The position numbers and the translations under genes were made by a program. The notes under the pieces are model-generated. The model saw only the letters and a list, made by a program, of their open reading frames with translations. It was not told the origin of the DNA and made no database searches. 64,000 nucleotides of DNA, taken from the NCBI RefSeq assembly GCF_000092285.1, contig NC_014100.1, positions 3,534,001 through 3,598,000 on the forward strand, read 5' to 3'. Source of the stretch: Caulobacter segnis ATCC 21756 (GTDB lineage Bacteria > Pseudomonadota > Alphaproteobacteria > Caulobacterales > Caulobacteraceae). Position 1 is the stretch's first letter, and each line of letters starts with the position of its first letter. Shown here piece after piece: positions 16,609 to 25,323 of this stretch.

Positions 16609-16658
16609 AGAGCCTGCTTGTTCGTTTCTGATGTTCCCATCAGAAACGGGCAGGCTCT
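16609..16658. repeat. REP-like palindrome with CGTTTCTGAT core
   Basis: Nested perfect arms: AGAGCCTGC (16609-16617) with GCAGGCTCT (16650-16658), and CGTTTCTGAT (16623-16632) with ATCAGAAACG (16639-16648). A near copy with CGTTTCCGAT is at 49661-49699, so this is a dispersed intergenic palindrome family. Confidence 0.65.
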
Positions 16659-16688
16659 AGCGCTTGCTCTAGAACAGCGTTCGCCTAA

Positions 16689-16713
16689 TCTCCCCCTCGA
16701 CAAGAGGGGGAGA
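16689..16713 (+). promoter_or_regulatory. Hairpin covering the ribosome binding site of the MHS transporter
   Basis: TCTCCCCCTC (16689-16698), loop GACAA, GAGGGGGAGA (16704-16713), which is a perfect 10-bp stem. The right arm contains the GAGGGGG ribosome site and abuts the ATG at 16713. In mRNA it would hide the ribosome site, so translation may depend on unwinding, temperature, or a bound factor. Confidence 0.55.
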
Positions 16714-16718
16714 TGACC

Positions 16719-18158
16719 ATGACGGCGAACGCTGAAGCGCCGGGCGCGCGGCTTACGCCGACCGCCCGCGCCCGGGCCATCCTGGGCGGCTCGGCCGGCA
16801 ACCTGGTCGAGTGGTACGACTGGTTCGCCTACGCCGCCTTCACCCTCTATTTCGCGCCCGCCTTCTTCCCGAAAGGCGACCAGACCGTCCAGCTGCTCCA
16901 GGCGGCGGCGGTCTTTTTCCTGGGCTTCGTCGCGCGCCCGATCGGCGCCTGGCTGATGGGGCTCTACGCGGACCATTCCGGCCGGCGGGCGGCGCTCTCC
17001 GTATCCGTGGCCTTGATGTGCGCCGGGGCGCTGATCATCGCCATCACGCCGGGCTACGCCACCATCGGCCTGTGGGCGCCGGCGATCCTGCTGTTCGCCC
17101 GCGTGTTGCAGGGCCTCTCGGTCGGCGGCGAGTACGGGGCCAGCGCCACCTATATGAGCGAGATGGCCGGCAAGCAGCGTCGCGGCTTCTGGTCCAGCTT
17201 CCACTACGTGACCCTGATCGCCGGCCAGTTGCTGGCGCTGGGCGTGCTGATCGTCCTGCAAAGGGTCTTGCCCGAGGAGGCCTTGAAGGCCTGGGGCTGG
17301 CGCGTCCCCTTCGTGATCGGCGCGCTTCTGGCCGTGGTCGTGTTCTGGATCCGCCGGGGTCTCGACGAAAGCATCTCGTTCAAGAGCGCGGGCCCGCGCG
17401 AGAACCTGTCGCGTCGCCAGGTCGCCGCCGCCGGGACGCTGCTAGCCCTGACGGTGATCGCCGGCGTCGTGGGCGTGACCAGCGGTCCGCTCGCGCGCCC
17501 CGCCCAGATCCTGGGCGCGGTGTTCCTCGTGCTGTTCTTCGTGTCGCTGATCGTGCCGCTGGTGCGCCTGCATCCGCGCGAGAGCCTGCTGATCATGGGC
17601 CTGACGGCGGGCGGCTCGCTGACCTTCTATGTCTACACGACCTACATGCAGAAGTTCCTGGTCAACACGGCGGGCTTCACCAAGGGCCAGGCCTCCGAGA
17701 TCAGCGCCATCAGCCTGATCGGCTTCCTGCTGGCTCAGCCCCTCGCCGGCTGGATGTCGGACAAGGTGGGGCGCAAGCCGATGCTGATCGCGGCGTTTGG
17801 CGGCGGGGCCTTGTCGATCTGGCCCATCATGACCGGGATTTCCCAGTCGACCACCGTGATGGGGGCCCTGTCGCTGATCCTGATCGGGGTGGCGATCCAG
17901 TCCTGCTACACCTCGATCAGCGCGGTGGTGAAGGCCGAGCTGTTCCCGGCCCACCTGCGGGCGCTGGGGGTGGCCCTGCCCTACGCCCTGGCCAACGTGC
18001 TGTTCGGCGGCACAGCCGAGATGGTCGCCCTGGCCTTCAAGCACGAGGGGGTCGAGAGCGCCTTCTACGTCTATGTCGCCGGCGTCATGACCCTGGGCCT
18101 GGTCTGCGCGATCATCCTGAAGGACACCGGCCGCCACAGCCTTATCCACGAGGATTGA
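16719..18158 (+). CDS. MFS transporter, metabolite:H+ symporter (MHS) family
   Basis: A 479-residue, 12-helix transporter of the same family as KgtP (2-oxoglutarate) and ProP. Signatures are GNLVEWYDWFAY in helix 1, DHSGRRAAL in the loop between helices 2 and 3, RVLQGLSVGGEYG in helix 4 and DKVGRKP in the central loop. These place it in the MHS group, with an organic acid as the likely substrate. The substrate is not resolved by sequence. The GGGGG ribosome site at 16706-16710 is eight bases from the ATG at 16719 and only two from the ATG at 16713, so 16719 is preferred. A 10-bp hairpin covers this site. Confidence 0.88.
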   Translation: MTANAEAPGARLTPTARARAILGGSAGNLVEWYDWFAYAAFTLYFAPAFFPKGDQTVQLLQAAAVFFLGFVARPIGAWLMGLYADHSGRRAALSVSVALMCAGALIIAITPGYATIGLWAPAILLFARVLQGLSVGGEYGASATYMSEMAGKQRRGFWSSFHYVTLIAGQLLALGVLIVLQRVLPEEALKAWGWRVPFVIGALLAVVVFWIRRGLDESISFKSAGPRENLSRRQVAAAGTLLALTVIAGVVGVTSGPLARPAQILGAVFLVLFFVSLIVPLVRLHPRESLLIMGLTAGGSLTFYVYTTYMQKFLVNTAGFTKGQASEISAISLIGFLLAQPLAGWMSDKVGRKPMLIAAFGGGALSIWPIMTGISQSTTVMGALSLILIGVAIQSCYTSISAVVKAELFPAHLRALGVALPYALANVLFGGTAEMVALAFKHEGVESAFYVYVAGVMTLGLVCAIILKDTGRHSLIHED

Positions 18159-18168
18159 TCCGACACTT

Positions 18169-18193
18169 TTTGGGCGCGTGGCGGGCGCCCAAA
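18169..18193 (+). terminator. Stem-loop after the MHS transporter
   Basis: TTTGGGCGC (18169-18177), a seven-base loop, GCGCCCAAA (18185-18193). A perfect 9-bp stem beginning ten bases after the stop codon, without a T-run afterwards. It may terminate or stabilise the transcript. Confidence 0.5.
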
Positions 18194-18273
18194 CCGCTCG
18201 CGCTTTCGGCCGCCACGCTTAGACTCCTCGCCCCCCGTTTTCCGACTCTCCGCGTCCGTCTAGATTGCCGCCC

Positions 18274-19029
18274 ATGCCGTTGCTCGACATCATCGTCCTC
18301 GTCGCCTTCTCGCTCTGCTGGCTGCTGTACGAGCCCGCGCTTCGACGCCTGGGCGAGGCGGGCGGCGTGCTCAACACCGACATGACGGTGATCCGCCGCC
18401 GGTGGATGCAGGAGATGGCGGTGCGCGAGATCGCGTTGCTGGACGGCCAGTTGCTGGGCCATGCGATCAACTCCGCCAGCTTCTTCGCCTCGTCGAACCT
18501 GATCTTGATCGCCGCGGCGGCCGGTGTCCTGTTCGGCGGCGATAGCGCCCTGCGGAGCGTCGAGGGCCTGGCGGTGCTGGCCAAGACCACGCCGATGATG
18601 TTCCAGATCAAGCTCGGGCTGGTGTTGGTCGCCCTGGCGCGCGGCCTCCTGGACTTTATCTGGTCGATCCGCCAGATGAACTACTGCCTGGCCGCGATCG
18701 GCGCCGCGCCGATGTGGGCGCCGCCCAAGGTGCTGGAGGAATACGCCGAGGCGGCCGGCGGCATCCTCAACCCGGCCCTGTCGGCCTTCAACGCCGGCGT
18801 CCGCGCCTACTACTTCGCCCTGGCGGCGGCGTGCTGGCTGCTGGGGCCCCTGCCCTTCATGACGGCGACGCTGGGGGCCATGACCCTGCTGCTCTGGCGC
18901 CAGCGCCGCAGCCGCGCCTCGATCGCCGTGCACAAGGTCCGTGAGATCCTGGAGCGCCAGCCGGTCGTGCATGGGCCGCACCTGACCAAGCTGAAAAAGC
19001 CGCCGCCGCCGTCCAAGGACCGGGCCTAG
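18274..19029 (+). CDS. DUF599 family membrane protein
   Basis: A 251-residue protein with about four hydrophobic segments (near residues 2-18, 70-90, 108-128 and 186-212). The pattern RRWMQEMAVREIALLDGQLLGHAINSA and the later QMNYCLAAIGAAP fit DUF599, a membrane family without known function. ATG at 18274 is chosen over TTG at 18265. The C terminus is basic and Pro-rich (KLKKPPPPSKDRA). It stands alone between the transporter hairpin and a hairpin at 19095. Confidence 0.82.
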   Translation: MPLLDIIVLVAFSLCWLLYEPALRRLGEAGGVLNTDMTVIRRRWMQEMAVREIALLDGQLLGHAINSASFFASSNLILIAAAAGVLFGGDSALRSVEGLAVLAKTTPMMFQIKLGLVLVALARGLLDFIWSIRQMNYCLAAIGAAPMWAPPKVLEEYAEAAGGILNPALSAFNAGVRAYYFALAAACWLLGPLPFMTATLGAMTLLLWRQRRSRASIAVHKVREILERQPVVHGPHLTKLKKPPPPSKDRA

Positions 19030-19094
19030 CGCCGCCGTAGGAACGCGCCTTTCGACGGCGCGTTCGACATCCCAACAGGACGCCACATACAACA

Positions 19095-19128
19095 AGCCCC
19101 GCCGGCGACATCGGTCTCCGGCGGGGCT
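19095..19128. terminator. GC-rich bidirectional stem-loop
   Basis: AGCCCCGCCGG (19095-19105) with CCGGCGGGGCT (19118-19128), a perfect 11-bp stem and 12-base loop. A weak T-rich tail (TTGTTG) exists only on the minus strand. It could end DUF599 transcription or a short minus-strand RNA. Confidence 0.6.
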
Positions 19129-19558
19129 GATGGGAAGTCTTGTGGGTAGACCCGATCTTCATACCTTAACCGGTGTCGCTTCGCAACCACTGAGGGGCGG
19201 GATTCCGACATTTCGTCGTGATTTCGTATTGCAACTTCCGCTATTACGGCGGCGGCTCCAGATTCTTGCCCGCCGCGTCAAAATATCGACCTTCACCCGA
19301 GCGTCTTGAGGCAATAGCGCGAAAGATCATCGCCTGTTCCGGATCTTTGGAAGGTATCTTCACGCTAAAACTGAACCGCAATAGCCTATTTCCGAACGTT
19401 CGTTTTCGTTGTTCAGTTCACTGTAAGCAGGAATTTCACTTTCGATGGCCTTATGGGCGGCGCTAGACACCCGGAAATTCGATCATTACTGGCGACGAGC
19501 CCGGCGCGGGACGCCCTCGCGACGCCCCAGCGCCTTTTGACTCTCGCTAAGCGCGCGA
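19129..19558. other. 430-base gap between convergent genes, no gene recognised
   Basis: The stretch is clearly lower in GC than its flanks from about 19200 to 19460. An 82-codon frame at 19218-19466 has no ribosome site and no coding character. The hairpin at 19095-19128 would terminate a minus-strand RNA made from here, so a small RNA is possible. Nothing else can be named. Confidence 0.4.
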
Positions 19559-21094
19559 TCAGACGCCCAGGGCGGTCCAGATCGGCAGGATTTTATCGCC
19601 CCACTCCTGGGCCTGCCGCTTCAGCTCGATGGGATTGTCTTCCCCCGTCAGCGTGACGCCGTCCTTGATCAGGGACTGGCCCTGCGCCTGAAGAACCGTC
19701 CAGGCGTATTGGGCCCAGTCGTCCGACGTCTTCCCCCCGTTCTGCTTGGCCAGCCAGAACATCTGCTGAAAGCGGCTCGCGCCGACCCCGCCGCCGAGCA
19801 TCGGCGAAGCCAGATGGCCGATATCCGCGGTGGAAAGCGAGCGCTGGGCGATGACCTTGTTCAAGGCCTGCGTGCGGGTCTTGGCCTTGCTCATGTCCTG
19901 GCCGGGCGCGGCCGGCTGGATGACGCTCGAGCCCAAGAGGATCGTGATCGCCGAGGCCAGTTGGGCGAAGGTGACATTCTTGCCGGCGACCGCGGCCTCG
20001 ATGTCCCCGATCGCATGGGGCTTGTAGTCCAGCAGGACCTCGTAGATCGGGTCGTAGATGGCGTCGATCAGCCCCGCCTCGCCCAGCACGCCGCGAACCT
20101 TCTTGGGAAGATCCGGTTTCGCCATGGTCAGGATCACCCGCTCCTGCCGAAGCGCCGCGACCTGCTCTTGGCCGGCCAGCGCACGGACGCCACGGATCCA
20201 GTAGTCGCGCCGGAACTGCTGGTTGACGCAGTAGTCCCGGAGCGTTTCACGCAGCGAGATGTCGGAGATCGCGGTCAGGAACGCCGCCTGCTGCGGCGTC
20301 ATGTTCAGTTCGTTGAGATTGTCGGTGGCGTGGGCGGAACCGGAGAATCCGACCTTCGCGTCGCCAAGCCAACGCTCCATGTCGGCGAAGTACATCGGGC
20401 TCCAGTCCCGGTTCATGTACTCGTGCGCGAGGTAGCGGCGGTCCTGCGCCTTCACCTGCTTCAGCCGCTCGGCGGCGCCCGGATTGGCCTTGGCGTACAG
20501 CGGCTCCAGCGCCAGGAACTGGTCGATGAAGGTCAGGGCGGCGTCGGTCTGCCCCACGACGCCCTGCCCCGGCGCGCCCATGACGTCGGCGTGGCGCTTC
20601 ATCAGATGCCGGATCGGCGCGGACGCCGACCATCCGGGCAGGGTGTTGTACGAGATGTAGAGCACGCCGCCCGGCCGCAGCTTGCGGCGAATGAAGTCGA
20701 CCAGAACGCTACGGTTGGCGTCCGAAATCCAGGTCCAGATCCCGTGCAATCCGATGAAGTCGAAATCCGGCAAGTCAGGGCGATGGCAGAATTCGGCGAA
20801 CGCCTCGTCGTAGAGCTTGGCGTCCGCGCCGGAGAGACGGACCATCTCCGAGGCGAAGGCCGCCTGGGAGGGGTTGAAGTCGGTCCCGTACCAAGCCACG
20901 CCCGGCTGGGCGGCGGCATGGATGGACACCGACAGGCCCTGGCCAAATCCCAGCTCGCAGGCGTTTTCGATCCTCGGCGCATGGCGGCCCGCCAGCATCA
21001 GCGGCAAGCGCGAGCGAAGCGGGTTCAGCTCGGCGTAGTAGCCGAAGGTGTAGTTCACGTCGGTGACGTAACCGGCAGTCCATTCTGTCGACAC
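19559..21094 (-). CDS. Class I SAM methyltransferase with C-terminal regulatory domain
   Basis: A 511-residue protein. The first 180 residues form a SAM-binding Rossmann domain: ENACELGFGQGLSVSIHAAA is motif I, WYGTDFNP the acidic end of strand 2, and LRPGGVLYISYN the motif around strand 5. The rest matches the methyltransferase regulatory domain found in bacterial protein/glycan methyltransferases (PLYAKANPGAAERLKQVK, HEYMNRDWSPMYFADM). The start is GTG at 21094 with GGAG six bases upstream. It is divergent from a glycosyltransferase and close to the O-antigen and rsaF genes. A surface glycan or S-layer-related substrate is inferred from this context only. Confidence 0.8.
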   Translation of the reverse strand: MSTEWTAGYVTDVNYTFGYYAELNPLRSRLPLMLAGRHAPRIENACELGFGQGLSVSIHAAAQPGVAWYGTDFNPSQAAFASEMVRLSGADAKLYDEAFAEFCHRPDLPDFDFIGLHGIWTWISDANRSVLVDFIRRKLRPGGVLYISYNTLPGWSASAPIRHLMKRHADVMGAPGQGVVGQTDAALTFIDQFLALEPLYAKANPGAAERLKQVKAQDRRYLAHEYMNRDWSPMYFADMERWLGDAKVGFSGSAHATDNLNELNMTPQQAAFLTAISDISLRETLRDYCVNQQFRRDYWIRGVRALAGQEQVAALRQERVILTMAKPDLPKKVRGVLGEAGLIDAIYDPIYEVLLDYKPHAIGDIEAAVAGKNVTFAQLASAITILLGSSVIQPAAPGQDMSKAKTRTQALNKVIAQRSLSTADIGHLASPMLGGGVGASRFQQMFWLAKQNGGKTSDDWAQYAWTVLQAQGQSLIKDGVTLTGEDNPIELKRQAQEWGDKILPIWTALGV

Positions 21095-21258
21095 GCGCGC
21101 TCCAGCCTTCTTAATCCAACCCCGGCGCCGATACCGGCATGATTGAGTGCGCCTGACAAGTTGACGCCGTCGCGGCCGCGAACTTTTGGCGTGGCGCGGG
21201 CGCGACCCAAGTCGCTATAGCTCTTGCTCATTTCGCGAGACCGGCTCGGCCAAGACTG

Positions 21259-22548
21259 ATGACCTCACCGCTTCTGGCGCTCTGGCGCCGCCTGCCCGCG
21301 CCGATCCGCCAGAGCGCCCACCTGGCCAAGGGCGCGCCGAAAGCGGCGTTTCTGGCGGGACAGGCATGGCTCGACGACTTCGCCAGGACCCAGGCCGCGC
21401 GCGCGGCCGAAGCCCGGACGCTCCGCCGCGTGCGTCGGCGGAATCGTCGCCCTAGCCTGCCGATCACGGTCGTGGGCTTCCACGGCGCCGTCCACGGCCT
21501 TGGCGAAGGGGCCCGGATGCTGGCGCGAGGCTTCGCCGACGCCGGGCTCCCTGTCCGCGCCGTGGACCTGTCGGCCTTTGTCGGCATGCCGGTCGACCTC
21601 CCGACCGCCTATCCTCCGCCGGGACCAAGAGAGCGGGGCGTCGTGATCTCGCACATCAACCCGCCCGAGCTGCTCCGCTGGGCGCGGGAGACGGAAGGCC
21701 AGCTTCTCGGTGGGCGGCGCCACATCGGCTACTGGGCCTGGGAGTTGGAGGACGCCCCCGCCGCCTGGGCCCCGGCCTTCGACCTCGTGGACGAAGTCTG
21801 GACCCCTTCGGCCTTCGCCGCCGACGCGCTGCGCAAGATCGCGCCGCCCCGGGTCAAGGTCACGCCCCTGCCCTATCCTCTGTACCTCAACCCCCGGCCA
21901 GCGCCGGACCGCGCGCGGTTCGGCCTGCCCGCCGAGACGGTCGTCGTGCTGATGGCCTTCGATCTTCGCTCGACCGCCCAGCGCAAGAACCCGTACGGGG
22001 CGCTGCGCGCGTTCCGGATGGCGACGCGCGACACCGCGCGCCCCGCCCTTCTGGTCTGCAAGGTCGTCGGCGCCGATCTCTATCCGGACACCTTCGCGGC
22101 CCTCGCCGCCGACGTCGCGAGCGACCCGACCATCCGCCTCATGCGTGAGAGCCTGTCGGCGGAGGACATGGCGGCGCTGACCGCCAGCAGCGACATCATC
22201 CTGTCGCTGCACCGCTCCGAGGGCTACGGGCTGCTGCTGGCCGAAGCGATCTGGCTGGGCAAGCCGACCCTGGCGACCGGCTGGTCCTCGAACGTGGAGT
22301 TCATGGATCCCGCATCCAGCCAGCTGGTCGACTATGACCTGATCCCCGTCGAAGGCGACGGCGCGATCTATCAGTCCGGGCGCTGGGCGGCCGCCGACGA
22401 GGACGACGCGGCGCGCAAGCTGGCGCGGATGATCGACGACGACGCCTGGCTCAAGACCCTGGCCGCCGCGACCGCTGCAAACGGGCACGTGTCCTTCGAC
22501 CGCCCGGCGTGGCTGAACGCCCTGCGACGCCTGCTGCCGCTACGCTGA
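21259..22548 (+). CDS. Glycosyltransferase, GT4-like (GT-B fold)
   Basis: A 429-residue GT-B enzyme. After a basic N-terminal helix (residues 1-65), the first domain begins PITVVGFHGAVHGLGEGARM. The donor-binding domain has VLMAFDLRSTAQRKNPYGAL and the GT4 E-x7-E region HRSEGYGLLLAEAIWLGKPT. It likely adds a sugar to the surface polysaccharide. It is divergent from the methyltransferase gene and convergent with rsaF. Donor and acceptor are unknown. Confidence 0.85.
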   Translation: MTSPLLALWRRLPAPIRQSAHLAKGAPKAAFLAGQAWLDDFARTQAARAAEARTLRRVRRRNRRPSLPITVVGFHGAVHGLGEGARMLARGFADAGLPVRAVDLSAFVGMPVDLPTAYPPPGPRERGVVISHINPPELLRWARETEGQLLGGRRHIGYWAWELEDAPAAWAPAFDLVDEVWTPSAFAADALRKIAPPRVKVTPLPYPLYLNPRPAPDRARFGLPAETVVVLMAFDLRSTAQRKNPYGALRAFRMATRDTARPALLVCKVVGADLYPDTFAALAADVASDPTIRLMRESLSAEDMAALTASSDIILSLHRSEGYGLLLAEAIWLGKPTLATGWSSNVEFMDPASSQLVDYDLIPVEGDGAIYQSGRWAAADEDDAARKLARMIDDDAWLKTLAAATAANGHVSFDRPAWLNALRRLLPLR

Positions 22549-22573
22549 TCGGCCTTTAAAGCCTGTGTGGTTT

Positions 22574-22604
22574 AGAGCGTTCGAGCGGTTCAACCGCTCA
22601 CACT
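22574..22604. repeat. Stem-loop / repeat between the glycosyltransferase and rsaF
   Basis: GAGCGGTT (22583-22590), one base, AACCGCTC (22592-22599), a perfect palindrome between two convergent genes. It is followed by the rest of an inverted copy of AGTGTGAGCGGTT (22592-22604) shared with the repeat at 16565. It may serve as a two-way terminator. Confidence 0.5.
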
Positions 22605-22610
22605 TAAAAC

Positions 22611-24218
22611 CTAACGGGCTCTCGGCGCGGTCGCCAGCGGCGCGTCGCTGTCCCTCAGCGTCGGAATGTCGTTGATCGAGGGCGGCGGAGCGACCTTGTC
22701 GGCGGCTTCGGGCTTGGCCGGCAGCTCGGAAGACGGCGGTCGGATCGGCGTGGTGTCGCCGGCCTTGGGCTTCTTCGGCTCCATCGGCAGGGCGATCTTG
22801 TCCATCGTCTGGATGATCAGGTCCGTCGGCAGCATGCCCTTGTAGCGAACCTTCTTGAAGTTGCGGGTCGGATCGTAAGCCGCCACGCCCGGCGCCAGAT
22901 TGCCGACTTCCAGGGTGCCGACCTGCGCGAGCAGTTGGACCCGGCCGACATATTCGCTGGCGCGTCCGCGGACGAAGCCGATCTGGGCGTTTTGCAGTTC
23001 CTGCTGGGCGTTCAGCACCTCGATCGTGCTGCGAAGCGCGAAGCGTTCCTCCTCGCGGACGCCGTAGAAGGCGATGGTGTTCGCCTTCATTTCCTCTTCC
23101 TGGCTGACCAGCGACTTACGCGCGGCGACCAGCTGGTCCCAGTACTGCGAGACGCCCAGCACCATGTTTCGGCGCGCATCGTCGATCAGCAGCTTGTCGC
23201 GATTGTTCTCCTCGATCGACTGGCGGACCTGGGAGTTCAGCTGCCCCCCCGCGAACAGGGGCTGGGTGAGCGTGATCGAAGCGTTCACGGTGTTGGAGCG
23301 GTTCGACTGCTTGTCGCTGTAGGGCAGATAGGGCGCGTTGCGATAATCCGCCCGCGCCGAAACCGAGAACAGGCGCTGCGCGCGCGCTTCCGCCACGCCC
23401 AGGCGCGAGGCCTTTTCGGTGAACAGGGCCGCGTTCAGGGTCGGGTTCGACTCTTCGGCCTGATTGAACGCCTCGTCCAAGGTCGCGGGCAGGCCGTCGA
23501 TGTCGGGTTCGGGCTCGAGAGTGTCCGGCAGGTGGCCGACCAAGGCGGCGTAGTTGGCGACGGTGACGTTGAGCTGCGCCTCGGCGTTGGCCAACTGGGT
23601 GCTGGCCGCCGCGAGACGGGCCTTGGCCTGCTGGACGTCCGTCAGGGTGATCTGGCGAACGCTATACCGGTCCTCGGTGTCCTGCAGTTGCTTGCGCAGG
23701 AAGGCCTCGCCCCCCTTGGCGATGCGCAGCACCTCGCGATCCCGGCGAACGGAGACGTAGGCGTTCGTCACGCGGACCAGCAGATCCATTTCGATGCGGC
23801 GCAGGTTTTCCCGCGCGGCCTTGATCTGAGCTTCGACACCGCCGAGACGCGCGGCGTAGCGGCCATTGGTGTAGAGCGCCTGACTGACGGACAGCTCGTT
23901 CGACTGGCTGGCGGCTTCCTCGGTCTGCCGTCTTCCCAGGATATCCCGCGTCTGGGGTCCTCGGGCGTAGCCGTAGACTTCCGAGACCTGGGCGTTGGCT
24001 TGCAGGCCGTAGGCCGCCCGCGCCTGGGTGTAGTTCTCGTCCAGCGCCCGCATCGCGGCGCGTTGGGCCTGGATGTTCGGGTTGCTCTGGTAGGCGGCGG
24101 TGATCGCGTCGGCCAGGGTCTCGGCGTGCGCGAGTTCGGCGCGGCCGGACACAGCCATGGCGACCGCCACGGCGATCACCGACGTTCGAACGGACAGGAG
24201 TTTCGACAGCACTCGCAT
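22611..24218 (-). CDS. rsaF: TolC-family outer membrane protein RsaF of the S-layer type I secretion system
   Basis: A 535-residue outer membrane channel-tunnel protein. The signal peptide runs to HAETLADAI, with cleavage after AHA. The TolC/OEP duplicated pattern is clear: ITAAYQSNPNIQAQRAAMRA in the first half, NQAEESNPTLNAALFTEKAS in the second, and SITLTQPLFAGGQLNSQVRQ before the final coiled coil. A Pro-rich 70-residue tail follows. It closes the same locus that holds rsaA, rsaD and rsaE, and the order (rsaADE, O-antigen genes, rsaF) matches C. crescentus. It likely exports RsaA across the outer membrane. The start ATG 24218 is preferred to a TTG at 24260. Confidence 0.93.
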   Translation of the reverse strand: MRVLSKLLSVRTSVIAVAVAMAVSGRAELAHAETLADAITAAYQSNPNIQAQRAAMRALDENYTQARAAYGLQANAQVSEVYGYARGPQTRDILGRRQTEEAASQSNELSVSQALYTNGRYAARLGGVEAQIKAARENLRRIEMDLLVRVTNAYVSVRRDREVLRIAKGGEAFLRKQLQDTEDRYSVRQITLTDVQQAKARLAAASTQLANAEAQLNVTVANYAALVGHLPDTLEPEPDIDGLPATLDEAFNQAEESNPTLNAALFTEKASRLGVAEARAQRLFSVSARADYRNAPYLPYSDKQSNRSNTVNASITLTQPLFAGGQLNSQVRQSIEENNRDKLLIDDARRNMVLGVSQYWDQLVAARKSLVSQEEEMKANTIAFYGVREEERFALRSTIEVLNAQQELQNAQIGFVRGRASEYVGRVQLLAQVGTLEVGNLAPGVAAYDPTRNFKKVRYKGMLPTDLIIQTMDKIALPMEPKKPKAGDTTPIRPPSSELPAKPEAADKVAPPPSINDIPTLRDSDAPLATAPRAR

Positions 24219-24275
24219 TTTCCAGACTTTCACGGCCCCCGCCGAATTGCGGCGGTTCAAGCCAATATTTGTGGC

Positions 24276-25313
24276 TTAATCAAGAAGGCGACGCACTGTC
24301 GCCTCCCATGTAACATTCTTGTTGCGCCAGAGGTCACGCGCCGTAGCGCCCCGCGACATGGCGCGCGCCCTGTCCGACGTTAAAAGGGCCAGCGCCTCGG
24401 ATAGGGCGGCGGGGGTGGGTTCAGCCACCGCGCCAGTGTCCTCGCTGACGATCTCGAGCAGACCGCCCGAGTCCGTGACCGTCAAAACCGCCTTGCCCGC
24501 CGCGAACGCTTCCATGGTCACATAGCCCACGCTGTCCTCGTCGAAGGGCAGATAGGCGCAGGCCAGGGCGTCGTTGGCCCAGCGGGCGATGTCCTCGCGC
24601 GGGTGGAAGCCGAACCGCAGATCGACGCGATCCTTCAGGTCCAGATCCTCGACCAGCTTGCGCAGCCGATCGGCGTAGGCTTCGTTCTCCGGCGGGCCGG
24701 CGATAACCAGACGCGGCCCGTTCGGCAGCAGCGCCAGGGCCTCGATCAGCAGGTGCTGGCGCTTGCCCGCCGCCACCCGGCCGCCGGCGAAGACATAGTC
24801 GCCGTAGTCGCCGCCGGTGAACAGCTCGCCATCGTTCAGTGGCGGATACAGCACTTCCGACGAGACGCCATTGAACTTCATCAGCCGGTTCTGGGTGACC
24901 GGCGAGTTGCAGTAGATCCTGCGGCACTCGGCGAAGCAGGCGTTGTCCGCCGCGCGGATGGCGGCCTTCACCGTCCGCCCCGTTTCGTCGAAGTCGAGAT
25001 GGCTCTGGCCGGCCTCGGAGAGGTCATAGGCCTGCCGGAACTGGTGCAGCAGCCACAGCACCTTGTCGTGGTGCGGGATCAGGTAGGCCGGGAACTTCAG
25101 GCCGATGACCCGGTCGACATTGGGCAGGCGCAAGCCCCGGGCGATCAGCATCTCTTCGATCAGCCGCTCGGCCGGCTCCCAGGTGAAGGGCACGCGGATC
25201 AATTCGGACTGGACGCCCGGCGTGGCGTTCAGCCGGCGGACCAGGTGGTCGGCCAGTTCCTCGGCGCCGCCGCGCTGGAACGGCGCGGCGTTGTTGACGA
25301 CAAGCACCTTCAT
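24276..25313 (-). CDS. O-antigen glycosyltransferase (GT4), LpsE position
   Basis: A 345-residue GT-B glycosyltransferase. The N-terminal domain begins MKVLVVNNAAPFQRGGAEEL. The C-terminal domain has FAGGRVAAGKRQHLLIEALA and the donor-binding DEDSVGYVTMEAFAAGKAVL. Its length and architecture match its downstream-strand neighbour (25324-26361), and the two look like an ancient duplication. The gene is 10 bases from that neighbour, in the perosamine O-antigen operon. In C. crescentus the equivalents (lpsD, lpsE) are thought to transfer perosamine or mannose units. Specificity here is inferred from position. Confidence 0.87.
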   Translation of the reverse strand: MKVLVVNNAAPFQRGGAEELADHLVRRLNATPGVQSELIRVPFTWEPAERLIEEMLIARGLRLPNVDRVIGLKFPAYLIPHHDKVLWLLHQFRQAYDLSEAGQSHLDFDETGRTVKAAIRAADNACFAECRRIYCNSPVTQNRLMKFNGVSSEVLYPPLNDGELFTGGDYGDYVFAGGRVAAGKRQHLLIEALALLPNGPRLVIAGPPENEAYADRLRKLVEDLDLKDRVDLRFGFHPREDIARWANDALACAYLPFDEDSVGYVTMEAFAAGKAVLTVTDSGGLLEIVSEDTGAVAEPTPAALSEALALLTSDRARAMSRGATARDLWRNKNVTWEATVRRLLD

Positions 25314-25323
25314 GCGGGCTTCC

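Noticed and set aside
19218..19466. 82-codon + strand frame in the convergent gap
   Set aside because: No ribosome site, atypical composition and no similarity to anything I know.
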